A DNA stretch of 64,000 bases from Panicum virgatum (lineage: Eukaryota; Streptophyta; Magnoliopsida; Poales; Poaceae): the NCBI RefSeq assembly GCF_016808335.1, contig NC_053141.1, positions 18,359,756 through 18,423,755 of the forward strand. The letters run 5' to 3'. Positions 1-14,659 of this stretch are shown here, piece after piece. Each line of letters opens with the position of its first letter. The stretch's first letter is position 1. The notes under the pieces were generated by a model. The model made no database searches, had not been told where the DNA came from, and worked only from the letters and a program-made list of their open reading frames with translations. Both the position numbers and the translations under genes were made by a program.

Positions 1-1765
<1,765 letters not shown>

Positions 1766-1782
1766 CATGCCCCCCTGGTTTT
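1766..1782 (-). other. Polypurine tract of T
   Basis: On the minus strand this reads AAAACCAGGGGGGCATG directly before the 3' LTR. That is the expected plus-strand primer site for an element transcribed right to left. Confidence 0.8.
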
Positions 1783-1929
1783 GGCAATGATAGTTCCAAA
1801 ACCACTCCGTCGCTTCATCTTCCCGTTAGTGCTCATTAAACATACTGCAACCACCAAGGAAGATGCAACGTCTCTGCAACTGGCTCCTCGTAGAACGTGA
1901 AACTGCCGATTCACCTTCCGTCCTTTCAC

Positions 1930-1936
1930 TATTTAA
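1930..1936 (+). promoter_or_regulatory. TATA-like box for antisense ORF A
   Basis: TATTTAA lies 89 bp upstream of the ATG at 2025, within a pyrimidine-rich leader. It is a match to consensus only. Confidence 0.35.
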
Positions 1937-2024
1937 TCTCACCCCAAATCGGCTCTTCTTCACAGCGAACTCCTTCTTCCTCCCAGAGCCAATTAGCGCA
2001 AAAAACCCCACTCCTCTGCCAGCC

Positions 2025-2459
2025 ATGGCGATCTCTTCTTCCTCTGGCTCCAACTCTTTTGGAGATTCCTCTTCCTCCTCTTCTCCCTCTTCTTCTTCTT
2101 CTTCCCTTTCTGCCTCCTCTATCGACTCCATCCCGGAGAGTCGGGAGCCGACGCCGGAGTGGGACCCAATAGCAGCCTATGAAGCACTGGCTCCTCTGCA
2201 CTGGGATGCAGAGGAGTTCGACTTCGGGATCGTTTCTGAGGAAGACGAGCCCGAAACTGAAGGAGAAGACCTCCAACTACTGTTCCAGGAGGGGTTGGAG
2301 AGCGACGAAGAAGACTCCTCTGAGGGAGTCGACTCCTCCTCGGAAGAGGAGATCGACTCCTCTCGGATGACGACGACGACGACGGCGGGGACGCGCCGGC
2401 CCGAAGCCCTAAGCGCCGTAGGTACTAGGTACCTACGAGCAATAGAAGTAGTACTGTAG
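2025..2459 (+). CDS. Antisense passenger ORF A of T: acidic, Ser-rich protein
   Basis: The chosen start is the ATG at 2025 (context GCCATGG). The frame is open further upstream to 1863, but a TATTTAA box at 1930-1936 makes the inner start more plausible. The product is about 144 residues: a Ser-rich N-terminus, a central segment with the motif WDPIAAYEAL, then a strongly acidic Glu/Asp/Ser stretch. No enzyme motif is visible and I do not recognise the family. It lies opposite to gag-pol, next to the 3' LTR. A 3'-end-like region (TTGTAATGACC and TATTAATGAAATC, about 2518-2545) follows and suggests an independent transcript. Acidity and low complexity fit an activation-type or disordered protein, but that is inference. 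The opposite frame (2177-2479) is a shadow. Confidence 0.6.
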   Translation: MAISSSSGSNSFGDSSSSSSPSSSSSSLSASSIDSIPESREPTPEWDPIAAYEALAPLHWDAEEFDFGIVSEEDEPETEGEDLQLLFQEGLESDEEDSSEGVDSSSEEEIDSSRMTTTTTAGTRRPEALSAVGTRYLRAIEVVL

Positions 2460-2611
2460 CATCGTAGGGGTAGGATCACAAAGCCGGAGGATTAATTCCT
2501 TTGTAACAATCGGCTTTCCTTGTAATGACCTTGTATTAATGAAATCAATTTCCTTTCATTACTATGTGCTTGTTTACTTTCCAAAAAGCCGATGGCAATG
2601 CATCAGGCTTC

Positions 2612-2619
2612 TATAAATA
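2612..2619 (+). promoter_or_regulatory. TATA box for antisense PMD gene
   Basis: TATAAATA lies on the plus strand between the end of ORF A and the first exon-like segment of the PMD gene. The spacing fits a separate promoter for the second antisense unit. Confidence 0.5.
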
Positions 2620-5600
2620 TCCAAGAGCCGACAAAATTCAAACTAGAAGCAACCCGCATAAGAGTAGAGTATCACTTCCACCTTGAACCGAACTCGAAAC
2701 AAGCTCTCAAATCCGAGCGTAATTCGAAAACCCAGTTCTATAAATTCGAGCAAGAACTCTTCAAGCATCCGGAATTCGAATCAAAACCCACAGCAACCAA
2801 ACCCCAAGTCAACGGATCTGAGCCATGGCAGACTTCTGCAACTCAGACAACAAATCCTACTGCTGATGATGCGACTGGTGATGCGGCAATCTGCGGCCTG
2901 AAGGTAATACTCGGCCTAATCCTTTAGTTTCCCTCAGCTTATCAAGCCTCTGAAATACTAAACTCTGAAACATGACACCATATGCATACTTCTGAATTGC
3001 TGAACTTCAGGTGTCAGAGATCCTTCTGCCGCATCCCTCCAATCCAAAATCTTTATGTCTTCGGCCCACGAACCTATGAAAATCCCATAGATTTGATCTC
3101 TTGTGAAGCAAATAGGACCCCTTTCGTGAGTCAAAACATCGATTTGAACCTCTGGGCCGACTGCTTAAGAGCCTGGCCCAACCCTCCTGAGAGCTGGATT
3201 ACATGGTACAACAGAGTAGCAAAAGCTTATATGCCCTTGTGGCAAGATTTGAACATAGCCGATGCACTTAGCTTATCATTATCACCCCTTGACAAAGATG
3301 AGAATCTTCTGAAAACCATCGGCTATTTCTGGTCTGATGCTCTGAACTGTTTCCTCTTTGGTCATGGACCCATGACTCCCACTCTGCTAGATGTCACCAT
3401 GATCACTGGCCTAGACATTGGATCTCCTAATCCAGCTGCCCATAAAATGGCAGAAGTCCCCTTTAAACTTTCATCTAAAGTTAACTGCACAAACTAGGGC
3501 ACTTACATGAATCATCACATGAAAACAAAAGGTCCAGTGACTGAAAAAGAACACACAACCTTCTTAAATCTTTGGCTAGAGCACTTCATCTTCTGTGACC
3601 CTTCTTTAGCTCCAACTAAGAACTATCTTCCCTTGGCCTACCACCTAACCCATGGCAATCACATTGGCCTAGGCAAACTTTTTCTTGGAGGAACCTACAG
3701 ATATCTCCATTTGATGACATCTAACTTGCTTAACCAAAAGAAACTGAGAACTGGAGGCCCTTGGTGGTTTATTCAGTTGTGGGCACAACTGTACTTTCAG
3801 CACCAGATTCCAAACTTCCAAGGCCTAATCAAGAACTCTTTTCCTGATTAGAGTGGCAAACCAATTAGATGTACTAGATATGGCCAAGCTTTATTTAGTC
3901 TTCCTGGCAGTAAACTGAATTCAGCAGATGCAGCAAACTGGTTTAGAACCTTCTACAAGGGACTGGATAACCCACTCTATTTCCCATTCACCGAATCTGA
4001 ATCCTTTGAAAACCCAACTGCCTTTAGACTAGATAACTTTGCCGATGATGACAGCACTCGGCATCAATACTCTTTAATGATCCGACCTGGCTTCCTTCCT
4101 GTTGGCATTAGCACCTCTAATAGAATTATCAAGCCAGGTTATGAATCTTACCAACCAGTCATAGCAGCTCGGCAATTTGGCCTAGGACAGGTCCCTCCCC
4201 ACTTCTATATTCACCACTTGGTGGAAAGTAGAGCCGATTTGCCTGATGGCCTCACTAGTTCAAGATGCTACAACATGTTCGATGATCTCCACATTCCAAT
4301 ACCAGCCGATCTATCCTTTAATCCTTCATCAATTGATTTTAGCACATGATGGGGAATGTGGAAAACACATATATTCAGGAAAGCTCTAGGTCCTCGACTA
4401 CAGCAAATTGATCCTGAATATGTAATCCCCGAGGAAGAGGTACCAAATCTATGCACTTTACCCTTTCTGAGTACTCTATCCTTCACTTGACTAATCTTAC
4501 TCACCCTGTTTGCAGCAACAAGATGGTCCAGAACCTATGACCAGTAACGGGGAGCCATCCCACTTTCTTCCAACTGCCCCTGATGTACTCTTCTGCAAAG
4601 GATCGCCATCGATGAAGAAAGTGATAATGACCATTCAGCCAGACTTACTTCAGTCGGCTTAAAATGAAGACTAGTTTCTGCAATTGTTGCCCCCCGAGTC
4701 TTAACCAAGAAAAGGAAGATGATCACGAGGCGCGTTATCAAGAAACCAGCACCAGCTTCCCCGAGTCCATCAGAGTCCAACACCAACCAGGTAATTCATC
4801 TCTTTTTTTTAAAAAAAAATTTCTTCTTTATTGCATACACACATACTCTGGTTGATTGTGATTCTATTTTCAGGACGCAACTGAAGACATCCTTGAAACT
4901 GACACTTCAAATGCTCTGACGGATGTACATGACGAACAGGCTAACACAGTCAAAGCCTCTGTTGTCACTTCCAATCCATCCGGATCAGCTACACCAGAGC
5001 CGATCATCACTTCCTGTTCAGAACAGGTAATATTACAAGAACCAATTCTGAACCAGCCGATAGTTCCATAAATGCATCTTGCTATTAACTTCAGATATGT
5101 CCACAGGGCTTTGACATTTCAAGTTTGCTTTCCTTTGACCCGGTATCAATGGGTCTGACTGCCCCTGGAGCAAAAACACCATCTTTGCAGCAATCGGCTA
5201 ATTTGGGACATCAGCTTCATCTCATCAAGGATCTACTATCTGCTCCACTCACTGCTCTAGTTGGCGATTCCAGTGAAATAAAGAACATCTTCGAGCAAAT
5301 AGAATCCCAACTCTCGGAGCCATTGCAAATCAAGCTTTGGCCAGCTAGCAATCTTCCATTCTTCTGGGTAGTAGTGAACAAAGCACAACAAAGAATAGAA
5401 GCACGTCGCTCTCAAGCTTCTCTGAAAGCTGACATTGCTCAAAAGTGCAAGGCCCTCAACCAGAAGAAGGCAACTCTAGATACCAAAGCTGACGTGTCTG
5501 CTAACAAGAAACGACTCGACCTCCTAAAGAAAGAACTGGCAGAACTCGAAGAAAAGGTTCGTACCACCAAGAAACTCATCCAGGCCGACGAAACTTCCAT

Positions 5601-5784
5601 CGCAAACTCCGAACAAGAAACCCAGGAAATAGCCAAGCAGATACAAGCAGAGTTTGCAGAGATAAGCACCTTGAGCCGACAGATAGTTATAGGCGATGAC
5701 AAGGATGACGAAGCAATCATAGCAAGAGCAGACGCCGTCCTCACAGAAGCCATCCACGCCATAGAAGAATTCCTGAACCAATAG
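2612..5784 (+). pseudogene. Antisense passenger gene B of T: plant mobile domain plus coiled coil, multi-exon
   Basis: Exon 2 (3011-4439) encodes a plant mobile domain: the segment around WPNPPESWITWYNRV, then FWSDALNCFLFGHGPMTPTL, then LWLEHFIFCDPSLAPTKNYL and GGPWWFIQLW. In-frame stops at 3495, 3849 and 4347 break this copy. Candidate introns are 2904-3010, 4440-4515, 4791-4873 and 5027-5106, all with GT...AG ends. Exon 4 (4874-5026) is 51 open codons and joins in phase to 4719-4790 on one side and to 5107-5784 on the other, which strongly supports the last two introns. A basic KKRK segment (4707-4718) could be a nuclear signal. The last exon ends in a long coiled coil (about 5395-5650). 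Exon 1 and the start are unresolved, and exon 3 has stops near 4660. PMD proteins of the MAIN/MAIL1 type act in plant transposon silencing; an anti-silencing role here is inference. Confidence 0.75.
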
Positions 5785-5901
5785 ATAGGCTCCAGAAACA
5801 ACTAGTACTGCCTGTTAATCCTGAAACTTGTAACAGTTTAAAACATCTTAAGTCGATGGTCGCACATCGGCTATCTTGCTTCTCATATGTATTTTTTTAC
5901 T
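5785..5901 (+). terminator. 3' end region of the antisense PMD gene
   Basis: This non-coding stretch, with CTTGTAACAGTTTAAAAC near 5827, separates the PMD stop codon from the inverted-repeat array. No canonical AATAAA is present, so the polyadenylation role is inferred from position. Confidence 0.3.
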
Positions 5902-6125
5902 AGCCAACTCAACGTGTTGGCCTTCTCATTCATTTTTTTCTTTTTACCGGCCAACTCAACGTGTTGGCCTTTTTTTTACCGTCCAACTCAACGTGTTGGC
6001 CTTTCTCCTTTTTGTTTTTACCAGCCAACTCAACGTGTTGGCCTTTCTCCTTTTTTTTGCTGGCCAACTCAACGTGTTGGCCCTTCATAAATTTTTTTCT
6101 TCTTGGCCAACTCAACGTGTTGGCC
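5902..6125. repeat. Six tandem short inverted repeats between convergent genes of T
   Basis: Six copies lie at 5902-5922, 5949-5969, 5981-6001, 6023-6043, 6062-6082 and 6105-6125. Each has a GGCCAAC arm, a TCAACGT centre and a GTTGGCC arm; the first copies have one or two arm changes. Spacers are T-rich on the plus strand and vary, with start-to-start distances of 32-47 bp. The array sits exactly between the ends of the convergent sense pol and antisense PMD units. Confidence 0.9.
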
Positions 6126-6162
6126 TATCTCAGTACAGCCGGATGGATCTCATTGGCCCTTG

Positions 6163-8283
6163 TCACTCGCTTTCCCACATGCTCGGGAAATACTTCTTGA
6201 GGTGTTGACCATTGACAGCAACAGGAAACTTGACACCATCCAGCTCCTCAAGCATGTATGCATTCCCAGGCAAGACTTGATCAATCTTGTACGGTCCGTG
6301 CCAAGTTGGAGACCACTTGCCATATTTTCTATCTTTAGTTCCCAATGGCAATACTGCCTCCCAAACCAAGTCTCCAACCTAAAAATTCTTTGGCTTGACC
6401 TTCTTGTTGTACGCACGAGCAACTTTAGCCTTATTTTCCTTGATCTTCTCCAGCGACCAAAGCCTTAGCTCTGTCAGATCCTCCACATTATCGTTCATCA
6501 GGGTCGCATACTGTTCAGCAGATAGATCATTCTGAAACTCGACACGCCTTGACCCGGCCGTGATTTCCCAAGGTAACACATCGTCTTGGCCGTAGACTAA
6601 ATGATACGGCGATGTCTTGGTGGCCCCGTGACATGAAATACGATATGCCCACAAAGCTTCTGATAACACCTCATGTCAGCGCCTAGGATATTCATTGATC
6701 TTTCTCTTTATGAGCTTGATGAGGCTCTGGTTGGATGCTTCAGCCTGTCCATTAGCTTGGGCATAATACGAAGATGATCTGATCAGCTTAATCCCCACGT
6801 CATCGGCAAACTTCCTGAATTCCTCTGATATAAAGACCGATCCTCCATCGGTCGTAATGGTCTGAGGGATCCCAAATCTGTGAATGATGTGTTCTTTGAC
6901 AAAACTGATCACATCTCTTGACGCTACTGATCTCATGGGCACTGCCTCTACCCACTTTGTGAAATAATCTGTAGCAGCTAAGACCCATTGGTGACCCTTG
7001 CTAGACGACGGGTTGATCTGACCAATCATGTCCATGGCCCAACCTCTGAATGGCCAAGGTTTGATCATAGGATTCATTACTGATGCTGGCACTATCTGAA
7101 TCTTGCCAAACCTTTGACATGCCTGACATCCTTTGTAATATTTGAAACAATCTTCAAGCATAGTGGGCCAATAATAACCCGATCGCCTAATCAGCCACTT
7201 CATCTTATGAGCCGATTGATGAGTACTACAGGCTTCTTCATGAACCTCATGCAAGAGCCGATTTGACTCTGAAGGTCCCAGACATTTAAGCAGTAGTCCT
7301 TCCAAGGTCATGTAAAACATGTGATCCCCTATCAAAACATACTTCATGGCCTTGAGTCTTATCCTTCTGGGTGCCCCCCGAGCCGAATCCTTCAAGTAAT
7401 TGAAGATATCGGCTCTCCAGTCTCCGGGTTCTAGAAACTGAACCTCTACATTGACTCCGTCGGCTGTCTCCTTGTAGCCAGAAGCCATATGTGCCAAATC
7501 ATTGGCTTCATTGTTCAGAGTTCTGCGTATCCAGTGGAAATTAATGTACCTGAATTGTGACATCAACTCACGGCATTGCATCCATATTGGGAAAAGAGCC
7601 TCGCTCTCACGTCTATATTCTTTCGTGAGCTGAGAAATCACTAGCTTTGAATCTCCAAAAATTTCCATCGCTTCTGCACCAGCTTCGAGGAGCAGTTCCA
7701 TCCCTTTGCGAACGGCTTCATACTCCACCAAATTATTGGTGCATGGGGCAGTCATCCTGATGGAAAAAGAGTAAGTCGCCCCTCGAGGCGACACCAGCAG
7801 AATTCCCACACCGCACCCATCATCACAAGCCGATTCGTCAAAAAACATAGCCCAAGCACGAATAAACAGTGCAGCAATATCAGTGCTGACCCTGTCCGCG
7901 ACAAGATCCGCCAGTGCCTGTCCTTTGACTGCTTTTGCAGGATGGTACCGAATATCGAACTCTGACAGTGCAAACATCCATTTTCCAAGCCGGCCTTTCA
8001 GGACAGGAGCCGATAGCATGTGCTTTATGACATCCGATTTGCATATGACGATTGTTTCCGTCGAGAGCAAAATATGACGAAGCTTTGTACATGTAAAGAA
8101 TAAGCAAAGGCAAAGCTTCTCGATTTCAGGATACCTGGTCTCGGCGTCTAACATGCGCCTGCTGAGGTAGAAAACCACCCTCTCCTGGCTGTCGTGGTTC
8201 TGAACTAATACTGAAGCAATGGAAGTGTCACCCACGGATAGGTACACATAGAACGGCCTATCTTGCTGAGGAGGAACCAACAC
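6163..8283 (-). pseudogene. T pol: RNase H and integrase
   Basis: RNase H comes first, with an FFDESACDDGCGVGILL start, a central NNLVEYEA and an IFGDSKLV segment that carry its catalytic acidic residues. The integrase follows, with an HHCC zinc region (HEEACSTHQ ... GCQACQ). Its catalytic core shows Asp in AMDMIGQI, Asp in TTDGGSVF and Glu in ANGQAEAS. The long frame is open from 8283 to a TGA at 6676-6678, where a Trp codon appears mutated. The C-terminal part continues to about 6163 with another stop near 6379. No chromodomain follows. The upstream RT is in another frame (shift near 8330). It would insert the cDNA and degrade the RNA template, but this copy is broken. Confidence 0.9.
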
Positions 8284-9602
8284 TGGAGGCTTTGATAAAT
8301 ATTCTTTAATTTCATCGAAAGCTTGCTGCTGTTCTGCCCCCAGCGAAACTCATCATCTGATTTGATCTTCACTAAACCCATGAATGGTTCGATGCGCCCA
8401 GACAGATTAGAAATAAATCGTCTGACAAAGTTAATTTTACCAATGAGCTTCTGCAACTCTTTCTTTGTAGTAGGTGGCTTCATCGTCTTCACAGCTTCTT
8501 GACTCTTCAGGCCGATCTCGATTCCCCGCTCATGCACCAGGAACCCCAAAAATTGACCGGCCGACACGCCAAAGGCACACTTCTTAGGGTTTATTTTGAG
8601 CCCAAACCTTCGAGCCCGCTCCAAAACTTGACGCAGATCTTCTAGGTGCCCCCCAGCTGACTTGGATTTGACCACGACATCATCAATATAAATTTCTACC
8701 AGTTTGCCGATGAGATCATGGAAAATGTAATTCATGGCATGTTAGTACGTTGCACCGGCATTTTTCAGTCCAAAGGTCATAACCAAGTACTCGAACAAGC
8801 CGATCGTACCTGGTACTCTGAACGCGGTCTTGTTCACGTCTTCTGGGGCCATGAAGATCTGGTTGTAGCCGGCATTACCGTCCATAAAACTCATCATTTT
8901 GTGGCCGGCAGCTGCGTTGATCAATGTCTCTGCAATAGGCATCGGGTATTCGTCCTTCGGCGTCGCTCTGTTGAGATATCTAAAATCAACGCAGACACGC
9001 CATCGGCCATCCTTCTTTTGTACCTGTACCACGCTAGAGATCCATTCTGCATACCGGCACGGCCTGATGAACCCAGCATCCAACATCTTCTCCACTTCCT
9101 TCTTGACTTCTTCTAGGACTTCGGCCTTCATCTGACGTGTTCGTTGCTGAAACGGCCGAAACCCTTTCTTGAGCGGGAGCCGATGCTCGATGATGCTTCT
9201 ATCTAGATCGGGCATCTCAGTGTAATCCCATGCGAAACAATCCCGGTACTCTTTCAGTAGTGCAATCATCTCCTCACGCAAGACCAGATCCAACTTTTTG
9301 CTGATAAATGTCGGCCGTGGCTTATCCCCAGGACCGATGTCAACCTCTTCCAAATCATCAACTGACGTGAACCCGTATCCCAGCTTGCCATCGTCTGAAA
9401 AACCAGCTGCGAACGCAGGTGAGTCTTCGTTATCCACAATATCAGCGGCAAACACAGGGAGATGACAAGAAAATTTGTTTGGCCAACCGCATGGGCTGGC
9501 CGTTTCTATACTTCCATTGTCATTCAAAACCAAATAATCAATGAGTGGCCAACTGCTGGAGCAGGCCATCGTATATACATGATGTAACAATTCCGACCCC
9601 AA
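8205..9602 (-). pseudogene. T pol: reverse transcriptase
   Basis: The frame opens at 9602 with the linker that includes DLDRSIIEHRLPL. The RT palm motifs follow: VCVDFRYLNRATPKD, FMDGNAGYNQI and the catalytic YIDD with VVVKS after it. A single TAA at 8742-8744 interrupts the protein just before MNYIF, where a Gln codon is expected. A frameshift around 8330 separates RT from RNase H. The two catalytic Asp residues of YIDD are intact, so inactivation comes only from the stop and the shift. Confidence 0.9.
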
Positions 9603-9746
9603 ATAGGATTTTTCTATTTTTCGGGGCTGGTCACTGGGACCGGCCTCTCTATCTCTATTACACCCCGTAGCATGCCAGGATGTACTTACTCTGTGAGGCC
9701 AGTGGATAAGACCAGCCTCAGTCCATTTTTTGTCGCTTCGATCCGA

Positions 9747-11468
9747 TCACAATCTTCCAGGGCGATCCCTGAGATCGACTCTTGTCCTTCTGCGTCCCAG
9801 GCATTCATATCTGTGAAGCGAGACTTCGCTGGAATCGTCTGCAGGGACCACTTCCACTTCATCGCCATCCCATTGGACGAGATACTGATGCATTATGGAA
9901 GGGATACAACAGTTGGCATGAATCCAATCCCTCCCAAGCAGTACCGTGTATGTACTCTTGCTGTTGACGATGAAGAACGAAGTCGGGATCGTCTTGCGAC
10001 CCACTGTCAGCTCCACATTAAGAACCCCCATTGCCTCTAATGGTTGTCCATTGAAGTCATTGAGCATCACATTGGTCTTAATTAGATCGGCAGAAGAACG
10101 CCCCAACCGGCGCAGCACTAAATATGGCATCAGGTTGACTGCAGCACCGGTGTCAACCAGCATCCTGTTGACGGGTTTACCGTTGATGAAGCCTTTGAGA
10201 TACAGACCCTTCAGATGTTTGTAGCTTTTTTCCTTTGGCTTCTCAAAGATGATCGGCTGGGGGCCAAGATCCAACTGTGCAACAGGTAAATCCTCCGGTT
10301 GGGGTGCCCGGAACTCTGATGGGAGCACGAACAACATGTTCACATCAGCCGATGGCTTCTCATCGGCTTTTGCCTGCTTGGGGCGCCACTCTTTTCTTGG
10401 AGGGCGCCTTTCCACCCTTCGCGGGTGCTTGACTTGTTCCGCGAGATCCGGACGTGCCTTCCTCAGCACGTCAAGGTACTTTGCTTTTGCTTCTTCTAGA
10501 TTGCGCAAGTGCTGCACTCTGCGCTTCTGTGAGCGATTAAGCCCGTCAGGACACCACCTTGGGCGATGGTACCTATCTTCTTCTTCTGGCTCGGAATCAC
10601 CCTTGGTCGGCCGCTCAACATGATTGTCGTGATGCATTTTGGGACCCAAGCATCGAAACACCGAAGTATCGCCTGACCGGCGTGTCCGAGGCCTGCACTC
10701 CAGACAATCATCTATAGTGGGCAATCGGCTCATGCCAGAATTCCAGCAGTACCTGAAGAACGGGCAATGCCAGTGGTCGCGTACAGCCTGGCGCCTTCCC
10801 AGCGTCCTCCCTGTGCGGTACTCGTATTCCTCTTCTTCCGATTGATATCGGCGACGCAGCTTGTGCTGATATTTATACTTTTCCAGAAGCTGATTGGAAG
10901 CAGGAAGCTGATTACGCATGTGACGCACTTGCTCTTCAGTAATATGCTGTCGCCCTGGCTCATTTTGGTCCTGGGGCCGTTTTCCAGAAACGGCCTCTCT
11001 CCTTTGCTCGTCACGACGACGTACAAGCCCCGCCATGTTGATCTGGAATGAAAAATTCTGGCCCGTAGGAGTGAAGTCTGACAGTTCTACCACGTTAGCT
11101 TGCGGGAAGGGCTTCGTGTCAACCTTCATGGTGTGTTGGGCCAAGATTAACCGGCCCTGCTCGATAGCCAATTGAATCTGACGACGGAGCTTCTTGCATT
11201 CACCCGTGGCATGAGTGAACGAATAGTGCCATTTGCAGTACAGTCTTCCCTGCAGCTCTTGTTCCGTCGGTAGCTTGTGGTTTTCTGGGAGCTTCAGCTG
11301 TTTCTCTTTGAGCAGCAGATCGAATATCTGCTCTGCCTTGGCTACGTCGAAGTCGAAGCCCTTCACAAGCCCCTGCTGTTTGATCCATTTGCACGGGACG
11401 GGGTTTCCCCCCCCGAGTCCACTCTGCCACGGCCACTTCTTGCTCCTCTCCAGAGTCATCAGATTCAT
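9747..11468 (-). pseudogene. T gag C-terminus and aspartic protease
   Basis: This 573-residue open frame starts in the gag region. It has the Tat-type motif YCKWHYSFTHATGECKKL, a Cys/His segment (CPFFRYCWNSG ... DCLEC) and basic stretches. A retroviral-type protease follows with the active site LVDTGAAVNLMP (Asp-Thr-Gly codons at 10146-10154) and the later hydrophobic LLGRDWIH. It would process gag-pol. The frame differs from the upstream gag by a single-base change in a run of eight C (11407-11414), and from RT by the stop at 9747-9749 and a spacer. The protease itself looks intact. Confidence 0.85.
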
Positions 11469-14078
<2,610 letters not shown>

Positions 14079-14083
14079 CATAC

Positions 14084-14659
14084 CCAAAGAAGGTATGCCA
14101 CATGCTTGCAAAGGCATGTCAAAAAAAAGTTGATAGCCCGTGTTGGAAATAACAAAAGAAAGTGAGTCATGCAAAAGAGTTCATCCTCAAATCACCAGAA
14201 ATAGTCCAAACACTTGCACATCTTGATCAGACTGTATGACTCGTTTATGCTCGGATCTTGTTTTTGACTCAGCAATACAAGCAAGGCAAACATGCCTCTC
14301 CACTCCTACCCTGAGCCCCACATAAGCCTGAGTAGATGGTAGGAGAAGGACGACAACATCTTTGTCTTGGTGAGGATATAAAACAAAACGAGTGATTCAG
14401 AGAGTAATTTGAGGAGCAAGGCTATCTTTCTGTTTTCAAAATAAAAATCTCCAAGTGCTAAGCAGGAAGAGCTAAGAGCCTGAATTCTGAGTCATTCCTT
14501 TGTTCAATCACCCAAGACTGCATGGTAGCCAGACAAAAATTCACAAGGGTGAGAAGAAGCTTGGAATAACTTGTATGCAGGTTGAATTCAAGGAGTAGCA
14601 TCCACCTTGGTCCTTTAAACTTTACTCGAGGATGAGCAAAGGACTAAGTGTGGGGGTGT
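14084..14659 (+). other. Y internal 3' end with polypurine tract
   Basis: Non-coding. It ends ACTCGAGGATGAGCAAAGG, then AAGTGTGGGGGTGT directly before the LTR. The G-rich stretch (14645-14659) is the polypurine tract. The same signature is seen in reverse at 47966-48005 in Z. Confidence 0.75.

Noticed and set aside
2177..2479. Minus-strand Ser-rich ORF
   Set aside because: Mirror frame of the acidic plus-strand ORF A.
5902..6125. CRISPR-like array
   Set aside because: Repeats are short inverted repeats, spacers are T-rich and related, and the context is a plant retrotransposon.
11400..11420. Programmed ribosomal frameshift in gag at the G/C run
   Set aside because: The frame relation does not fit the -1 slippery rule for the nearby GGGAAAC; a one-base change in a run of eight C is simpler.
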